Source of the DNA: Acidobacteriaceae bacterium
Lineage (GTDB): Bacteria > Acidobacteriota > Terriglobia > Terriglobales > Acidobacteriaceae
Direction of reading: 5' to 3'
Length of the DNA stretch: 7,764 nucleotides
Assembly (NCBI GenBank): GCA_027364815.1
Contig: DAHXOQ010000136.1
Location: forward strand, 1-7,764
The notes beneath the pieces are model-generated. The model did no database searches, was not told the origin of the DNA, and was given only the letters and a program-made list of their open reading frames with translations. Positions 1 through 3,941 of this stretch are shown piece by piece. A program made the translations under genes and the position numbers. Position 1 is the first letter of the stretch; each line of letters opens with the position of its first letter.

Positions 1-406
1 GCCAGCGGCAAGAGTGGAGACGGCGCGCAAATTTGCCGATGAGCATGGTGTGGTTGTGGTGCTGAAAGGCGCGCGGACGGTGATAGCTGTGCCCGGTGGC
101 GAAGCGGTTGTGAATACGAGCGGCAATCCTGGAATGGCGAAAGGTGGCAGCGGGGATCTGCTGACGGGGATGGTGGCGGGGTTGCTGGCCCAGCAGATTG
201 GCGAGAAAAATACGGAAGTGACTGTGCTGAAAGCAGTTTCAGCGGCGGTGTGGCTGCATGGTTTGGCCAGTGATTTTGCAGTGCGCGGCGGGAATGAACA
301 TACGTTTGTGGCGAGCGATATTTTGAATGAGCTTTCACGGGCTTTTCGCTATCATCCACAGGGTGGAAAAGGTTATGTTTGGTTACAGGGAATGCGGCGT
401 GCCTGA
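1..406 (+). CDS. nnrD: NAD(P)H-hydrate dehydratase, C-terminal part (5' truncated by window edge)
   Basis: The frame is open from the first bases of the window, so the true start lies upstream; the GTG at position 14 is an internal valine codon. The product is the C-terminal ~134 residues of the ribokinase-like dehydratase that repairs hydrated NADH/NADPH using ADP or ATP in the cytoplasm. Visible evidence is the nucleotide-binding stretch VVVVLKGARTVIA, followed by the family signature GNPGMAKGGSGDLLTG at about 122-169. The Asp of GSGD (codon 155-157) is the expected catalytic base. A C-terminal helix region (VWLHGLASDFAV) also matches the family. In many bacteria this domain is fused behind an NAD(P)HX epimerase domain, but that part would lie outside the window, so fusion cannot be judged. 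The gene sits 26 bp upstream of tsaE on the same strand, so co-transcription is likely. Family assignment is confident. Confidence 0.93.
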   Translation, partial: PAARVETARKFADEHGVVVVLKGARTVIAVPGGEAVVNTSGNPGMAKGGSGDLLTGMVAGLLAQQIGEKNTEVTVLKAVSAAVWLHGLASDFAVRGGNEHTFVASDILNELSRAFRYHPQGGKGYVWLQGMRRA

Positions 407-432
407 TGGGCGTTGATTGAGAGGCGGGGCAG

Positions 433-900
433 ATGGTGGCAACTGAGAGCTTGGCGGGCAAGACGCATACCTTTACAACGGAGAGCGGAGTGGGCACCGT
501 TGAAGTGGGTCGCAAGCTGGCCGGGATTCTTCATCCACCGCAGTTGCTTTTGCTGAAGGGTGATTTGGGAGCGGGCAAAACGACGCTGGTGAAAGGAATT
601 GCAGCGGCGCTTGGTGCGGCTGATCCGGACGAGGTGACAAGCCCGACTTTCACTTTGCTGCATGAGTACGAGGGAACGTGGGAAGGCAAGCTGGTTCGCC
701 TGCTGCATTTGGATGTCTATCGGCTTGAGGGTGAGCGGCAGTTGGAGACGCTGGGGATTGATGATCTGCTGACCGATGATGCACTGGTGCTGGTGGAGTG
801 GGGCGAAAAGTTTGCGAGTTTGAAGAAGCGCGCGACGGGCGAGATCCGGATTGAATCCAAGGGTGGAGATACGAGAAAGATTACGGTGGAGTTGAAGTAA
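433..900 (+). CDS. tsaE: tRNA threonylcarbamoyladenosine biosynthesis ATPase TsaE
   Basis: This 155-residue cytoplasmic P-loop protein has the usual length of TsaE (YjeE). TsaE works with TsaB and TsaD to make the t6A modification at position 37 of ANN-decoding tRNAs. The Walker A motif GDLGAGKTT is at residues 43-51. A switch-like SPTFTLLHEYEG follows at 70-81, then LLHLDVYRLEG at 90-100 and the Walker B-like LVLVEWGEKF at 118-127, all in the family order. The ATG at 433 is preceded by the purine-rich GAGGCGGGG, which can serve as a ribosome-binding site. The next in-frame methionine lies far inside the protein, so this start is preferred. The gene follows nnrD closely, an arrangement known from many bacteria (yjeF-yjeE in Escherichia coli). 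A T-run lies directly after the stop codon, but no strong hairpin precedes it. No key residue appears to be missing. Confidence 0.95.
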   Translation: MVATESLAGKTHTFTTESGVGTVEVGRKLAGILHPPQLLLLKGDLGAGKTTLVKGIAAALGAADPDEVTSPTFTLLHEYEGTWEGKLVRLLHLDVYRLEGERQLETLGIDDLLTDDALVLVEWGEKFASLKKRATGEIRIESKGGDTRKITVELK

Positions 901-939
901 TTTTTTTAGTGAAGCAAATCAGTAAATTATAGAAAAATT

Positions 940-951
940 CTGAAGGTTCAG
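940..951 (-). terminator. possible weak terminator hairpin between converging genes
   Basis: CTGAAGGTTCAG is a short self-complementary element (4-5 bp arms). Read on the minus strand, it is followed at once by AATTTTTCT, resembling a weak intrinsic terminator for the zinc-ribbon membrane protein gene, whose stop codon lies just upstream in that direction. The stem is very short, so this is tentative. The rest of the 58-bp gap is AT-rich, with a T-run at 901-907. Confidence 0.22.
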
Positions 952-958
952 CGAAGAA

Positions 959-1651
959 TCAATTGTGTTTGCGCGAGCGGGCGGAGAGTCGCGCGCCGAC
1001 AACGCCGCCGATCATGGAGATAACGAGGAGAATTGCGCAGACGATGGGGAGGTTGAGGAGTGCGAGTCCGGCCTGACCTTCGGGAGCGCGCATCCAGGCA
1101 ACAAAACCCTGTGCCTTGGCGAGTTCGGCGGGGTCTGGATTCATCTGCTGCACCATGGGGAGATAGCTTTTATTGAAGGTGTCAACGAAAAGTTTGAATT
1201 GTGAGTCGATCTCAGAGCCCTGGTGGAAAAAGTAGCGCTGTGTGAAGAGCGCGATGCTGCTGATGATGAAGGAGAACCATGCGGAGAAGATTCCTGCGAC
1301 GAGCCCGATGCGAATGCCTGCGCCAGCGGTGATCCAAGGCGGTTGCACACGACGGACGTAGATGGCGACGACCCATGCAGCGGCGATGGCCATCCAGAGA
1401 AGGCCGTAGTTGCCGAGTGGAGAGACGATGGAGCAGGCGATTCCTGTGGGTATGGCCATGAGGAAGGAGATGCGCAGGGCTGTGCGCCAGACGACTTCTC
1501 CGGCATCGTCATTACCCTCATGCCAGGGTTGCTGGGTGACGGGGCCGGGAGTTTCTTCCGTGGAGTAAGTGAGCTGCGGGAGGCCGCATGCGGAGCAGTA
1601 ACTGCTCTCGGGATCGATGGGGGCCTGACAGCGCTGGCAATTCACTTCCAT
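959..1651 (-). CDS. membrane protein with N-terminal zinc ribbon, function unknown
   Basis: A 230-residue protein with two visible parts. Residues 1-26 form a small treble-clef type zinc ribbon with two CxxC pairs (C5/C8 and C19/C22, motif CQRC...CSAC). A polar linker (about 27-52) leads to a membrane part with probable helices at about 57-76, 82-99, 113-136 and 197-219. Between the third and fourth helices lies a soluble segment of about 60 residues (about 137-196), rich in Gln, Asp and Lys. The last residues (SARSRKHN) are basic and probably cytoplasmic, as is the zinc ribbon. Zinc-ribbon plus membrane-helix proteins of this kind are widespread uncharacterised proteins, so no activity should be assigned. 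The ATG at 1651 is chosen because it places the CxxC ribbon directly at the N-terminus. No good Shine-Dalgarno sequence precedes it. The neighbouring lipoprotein gene lies 107 bp upstream on the same strand, so the two could share a transcript unless the hairpin between them terminates it. Confidence 0.85.
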   Translation of the reverse strand: MEVNCQRCQAPIDPESSYCSACGLPQLTYSTEETPGPVTQQPWHEGNDDAGEVVWRTALRISFLMAIPTGIACSIVSPLGNYGLLWMAIAAAWVVAIYVRRVQPPWITAGAGIRIGLVAGIFSAWFSFIISSIALFTQRYFFHQGSEIDSQFKLFVDTFNKSYLPMVQQMNPDPAELAKAQGFVAWMRAPEGQAGLALLNLPIVCAILLVISMIGGVVGARLSARSRKHN

Positions 1652-1699
1652 ATAAGAGTGAGCCTAACGCATTTGGGGGGGTGCGCACAAAAGAGAAGT

Positions 1700-1733
1700 C
1701 CCATCCCATTCATTGAAGTGTGAAGAGGATGGG
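1700..1733 (-). terminator. possible hairpin downstream of the lipoprotein gene
   Basis: CCCATCC (1700-1706) and GGATGGG (1727-1733) are perfect 7-bp inverted arms around a 20-nt loop that itself contains a short TTCA/TGAA dyad. Read on the minus strand, the hairpin lies just after the lipoprotein stop codon and is followed by ACTTCTCTTTT, a weak T-rich tail. It could be an inefficient terminator or a read-through attenuator between the two minus-strand genes. Confidence 0.3.
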
Positions 1734-1758
1734 GCGCGATTCCGGGTGTGATGCAAAA

Positions 1759-2388
1759 TTACTTGTCAGAGTTGCCGGAGTCCGAGGGCAGGTCGAGTGC
1801 GACGAGCTCGAAATGGGTTTTGTTGTCGCTTGAATCTTCAAAGCCAAGGATGTGCTGATGCTTCTTGGAGCCAACCTTCAACTGGAAGCCGTTTTTCTCG
1901 TCACCGGCGTTGATGATGATGCCTTTTTCGTTGTGGTGGGCTTGGACCTTGACTCCTTTCGAACTGTCGTCGGAGCAGGTGAGGCCTTCATCCGTGGTGG
2001 TGGGAGAGCCGACAGCTGAGTTGCCCTGGCAAGTGATGACGGTGCCGTAGTGACCGAGAGCTTTTTTGTAGAAGGCAATGACCTTGTCGCGCGAGTCAGG
2101 CGTGCTGAAGCTGATGGCCTTGACTTTGACTTCCCACTTACCGAAGCCGACGTTGACGTCAGCGGATTTGTGATTGTCGTTGTCCTTGATCTGAGTGGCG
2201 CCGGGATAGGCAGGGAGGCCGAGATCTGCAACGGTGATCTGGTCAGTATTTACGTGGACGTGGCCGAAGGGCGTGTCTACCTGAACATTTTTCTCCTGGC
2301 CCTTCTCGTCCTTATCGACGCGCACCATGCAACCTGTAACCGAGATGACAAGCAATGCGGCAAGCGATGCCGACAGAATGCGATTCAT
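1759..2388 (-). CDS. small exported lipoprotein, function unknown
   Basis: The start is set at the ATG ending at 2388. It has an excellent Shine-Dalgarno (GGAGG, nine bases upstream) and begins a lipoprotein signal peptide; a longer frame reaching 2442 has no such support. The 209-residue product begins MNRILSASLAALLVISVTGC, a basic N-terminus, hydrophobic core and lipobox ending at Cys20, so it should be lipid-anchored in the envelope. The mature part is charged and hydrophilic. It contains TPFGHVHVNTD (39-49), DLGLPAYPGA (55-64), DVNVGFG and DSRDKVIAFYKKALGHYG (98-115). Two further cysteines (C120 and C138) flank a Gly/Thr-rich loop and could form a disulfide. The 'LPxYPGA' plus 'S/T-x-D-S-x-x-K-V-x-x-FY' pattern resembles a family of uncharacterised acidobacterial lipoproteins; that resemblance is from memory, and no activity is implied. 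Transcription diverges from the secreted repeat protein gene. Confidence 0.85.
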   Translation of the reverse strand: MNRILSASLAALLVISVTGCMVRVDKDEKGQEKNVQVDTPFGHVHVNTDQITVADLGLPAYPGATQIKDNDNHKSADVNVGFGKWEVKVKAISFSTPDSRDKVIAFYKKALGHYGTVITCQGNSAVGSPTTTDEGLTCSDDSSKGVKVQAHHNEKGIIINAGDEKNGFQLKVGSKKHQHILGFEDSSDNKTHFELVALDLPSDSGNSDK

Positions 2389-2503
2389 GGAAAAAATCCT
2401 CCGATAGAGAACGATACGCCGAAATGGGGATTGCGGTTCCATGATTCTTTGAAGGGTAGTCCAGAGTCGGGTAGGGGATTCAATTATTCAGCGGGTTTTT
2501 TCT

Positions 2504-2532
2504 GGTTAAAGGCGTATTAAAAGGTCTATTAT
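2504..2532 (+). promoter_or_regulatory. candidate promoter region with short direct repeats upstream of the repeat protein gene
   Basis: TATTAT at 2527-2532 matches the sigma-70 -10 box at five of six positions and lies about 100 bp before the gene start at 2633. No good -35 box sits at 16-18 bp. Instead there are imperfect direct repeats, TTAAAGGCGTA then TTAAAAGGTCTA (about 2506-2528), one helical turn apart, as an activator-dependent promoter might have. Position and sequence are seen; the role is inference. The rest of the 244-bp divergent region (2389-2632) shows no clear promoter for the lipoprotein. Confidence 0.28.
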
Positions 2533-2632
2533 GCAAGCCTGAGTGGTGGAGGTCCCTGGCAATCGCACTAGTTTTGCCATCCGCCGAACTCAAGTAGAGC
2601 GAGATCAAAGCAAATTGAAAGGAAGTGCAGAG

Positions 2633-3712
2633 ATGCGCAAAGCAACTCAATTCCTGTTGTTGGCGGTAGTGTTTTTTGGTTTGGCGTTGTGGAGTTCGCC
2701 GTGGTCGTCCGCGGAGCCGCAGCAAAAGAAGCAGAGCAGCGCGACGAAGGATTCAACGGCAGCCAGTTCGCAATCGGATGATGCGGCGCAAACGAGCGGC
2801 GGGACAGATACTGGCGGAAGTTCTGCAACAACCAAGAAAAAGAAGAAGGGGACAAGCTCAGGCAGCGGCGGTGATGAGATGCCGAGTGAATCTGGAGTAG
2901 CACCGGCGCCGGCCGGTGGCAATAAAGGCAAGCCAAATGGGTCGGTGGCAGCACAGCCAGCAGGAAATACGAATGGCGTTACCTTAGGGGACCACGTAGT
3001 AAAACCAGACATCACGAAAAGAAAAGCCGGGGGCGGCGAGGAGAATCCCAAGGAGTCCGTGACGGCAGCGCCACCCACGGATATGAATAACGATGGCCGG
3101 TCTGATATCACGCTGAGAAAGGCGGGCGGATCTAACACTGGCAAGTCTGGCACAACTCAATCTAATCCTGCGAACAAGGAAAATAAGATGGGTGGGACGA
3201 ACCCATTGTACGAAGGCAAAGACACGGTTGCCGCACCGCAGGGTGGATCGGGTTCGACGGGAAATGGCGGGGCTGGAATCATGACGCGCAAGGCGGGCAT
3301 GGATCAGAATGGTGTGACCGCTAGTGATGAGAACCCGAAGGAAACGGTGACGGGCACAGATTCCGAACGGAAGAAGATGCCGGGCAAAATGAAGTCCGGA
3401 CAGATTACGCTGACACGCGCAAACCCACAGGCTGCTAATGAAAATCCCAAGGAGACTGTCACCAGCACAGCCCATGGCAATGAAAATCCCAAGGAGACTG
3501 TGACTGGAAAAGCCGGTGGTGAGGAGAATCCCAAGGAGACAGTGACTGGTACCGCAACAAGCGGCAGCGGCTCTGATGCGACTATCAAGCGGAAGAAGTC
3601 GAAAAGTTCGACAAAGGATGAGTCGGCTGTTGCGCCTGACGATGATTCAACGGGATCAGGGACAGGTACTGAAAAGAAGAGTGCGACTGAAAGCACAAAG
3701 AAACCGAAGTGA
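2633..3712 (+). CDS. secreted low-complexity repeat protein (ENPKETVT repeats), unknown family
   Basis: The start is the ATG at 2633: AAAGGA lies nine bases upstream, and a signal peptide starts there (residues 1-27, hydrophobic core FLLLAVVFFGLALW, likely cleavage after SSA). An in-frame start at 2543 would bury the signal peptide. The 359-residue product has no cysteine in its mature part. It is rich in Gly, Ser, Thr, Lys, Asn and Pro and is probably largely disordered after export. ENPKE(T/S)VT occurs five times, at residues 137, 233, 270, 284 and 298, the last three in exact 14-residue register. A second motif, I-T-x-R-K-A-G or close variants, recurs at 127, 159, 216, 258 and 316. Residues 150-159 (DMNNDGRSDI) match the DxNxDGxxD calcium-loop pattern of FG-GAP or dockerin-like repeats, in one copy. 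Lysine clusters (KKKKKG near 80; C-terminus ...TKKPK) make it basic. I do not recognise a family. An envelope or matrix structural role is only a guess. Confidence 0.82.
   Translation: MRKATQFLLLAVVFFGLALWSSPWSSAEPQQKKQSSATKDSTAASSQSDDAAQTSGGTDTGGSSATTKKKKKGTSSGSGGDEMPSESGVAPAPAGGNKGKPNGSVAAQPAGNTNGVTLGDHVVKPDITKRKAGGGEENPKESVTAAPPTDMNNDGRSDITLRKAGGSNTGKSGTTQSNPANKENKMGGTNPLYEGKDTVAAPQGGSGSTGNGGAGIMTRKAGMDQNGVTASDENPKETVTGTDSERKKMPGKMKSGQITLTRANPQAANENPKETVTSTAHGNENPKETVTGKAGGEENPKETVTGTATSGSGSDATIKRKKSKSSTKDESAVAPDDDSTGSGTGTEKKSATESTKKPK
3440..3565 (+). repeat. three tandem 42-bp units coding ENPKETVT + 6 residues
   Basis: Units begin at 3440, 3482 and 3524, exactly 42 bp apart. The first 24 bases of each unit differ at only a few mostly synonymous positions, while the last 18 bases diverge. 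Two further isolated copies of the 24-bp core lie at 3041-3064 and 3329-3352. The array is in frame within the secreted repeat protein and looks like recent in-frame expansion. Confidence 0.9.
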
Positions 3713-3747
3713 AGCCGATTGTTGAGCGGGTGGAAGATTGAAATGAG

Positions 3748-3780
3748 AAGGCGAAGATTCCTGTGAATCTTCGCCTTTTT
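3748..3780 (+). terminator. strong intrinsic terminator after the repeat protein gene
   Basis: AAGGCGAAGATTC (3748-3760) pairs perfectly with GAATCTTCGCCTT (3765-3777) around the tetraloop CTGT, giving a 13-bp stem. The stem is followed by TTTTTCTTT (3776-3784). It lies 36 bp after the stop codon at 3712. On the other strand the tail is not T-rich, so it should act in the plus direction only and separate this gene from the FecR-like gene. Confidence 0.93.
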
Positions 3781-3891
3781 CTTTGGGAAAAGTTGGTCAC
3801 GTGTGCTAATAATGCGGGGAAATTAATAACATTTGCTGATGAAATTTGTCCAAAAGTCAGTATGCTTAAACCAGTGACAGCGATCAGATGA

Positions 3892-3912
3892 TGTGCAAAA
3901 TTTGCTTGCACA
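3892..3912 (+). promoter_or_regulatory. palindrome upstream of the FecR-like gene, possible operator or 5'-leader hairpin
   Basis: TGTGCAA (3892-3898) and TTGCACA (3906-3912) are perfect inverted 7-bp arms around a 7-bp spacer. A second dyad, GCAAA-A-TTTGC (3895-3905), overlaps the left arm and spacer. It ends 29 bp before the start codon at 3942. The symmetry is directly visible. It could bind a dimeric regulator or form alternative RNA hairpins in the leader. I could not find a convincing -35/-10 pair in the gap 3785-3941. Confidence 0.35.
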
Positions 3913-3941
3913 ATATTCAGCGGAAAATTGAAAGGAAATGA

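Noticed and set aside
1223..1723. Plus-strand open frame opposite the zinc-ribbon membrane protein
   Set aside because: Composition (Asp/Gly/Cys-rich) is not protein-like, and the minus-strand reading has clear CxxC pairs and membrane helices.
2389..2442. N-terminal extension of the lipoprotein to an upstream ATG
   Set aside because: The extension would place a basic leader before the signal peptide, and the inner ATG has a near-ideal GGAGG at correct spacing.
2050..2520. Plus-strand open frame opposite the lipoprotein
   Set aside because: The minus strand has a lipobox and a strong Shine-Dalgarno; this frame is its antisense and has no domain-like features.
3041..3565. Spaced near-identical 24-bp units that might suggest a CRISPR array
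   Set aside because: Spacing is irregular (288, 111, 42, 42 bp), units are in frame within a coding gene, and no cas genes are present.
2647..3696. Several minus-strand open frames under the secreted repeat protein, with repeated VTVSLGFS segments
   Set aside because: The repeats are the antisense translation of the ENPKETVT units; the plus-strand frame has the signal peptide, ribosome site and downstream terminator.
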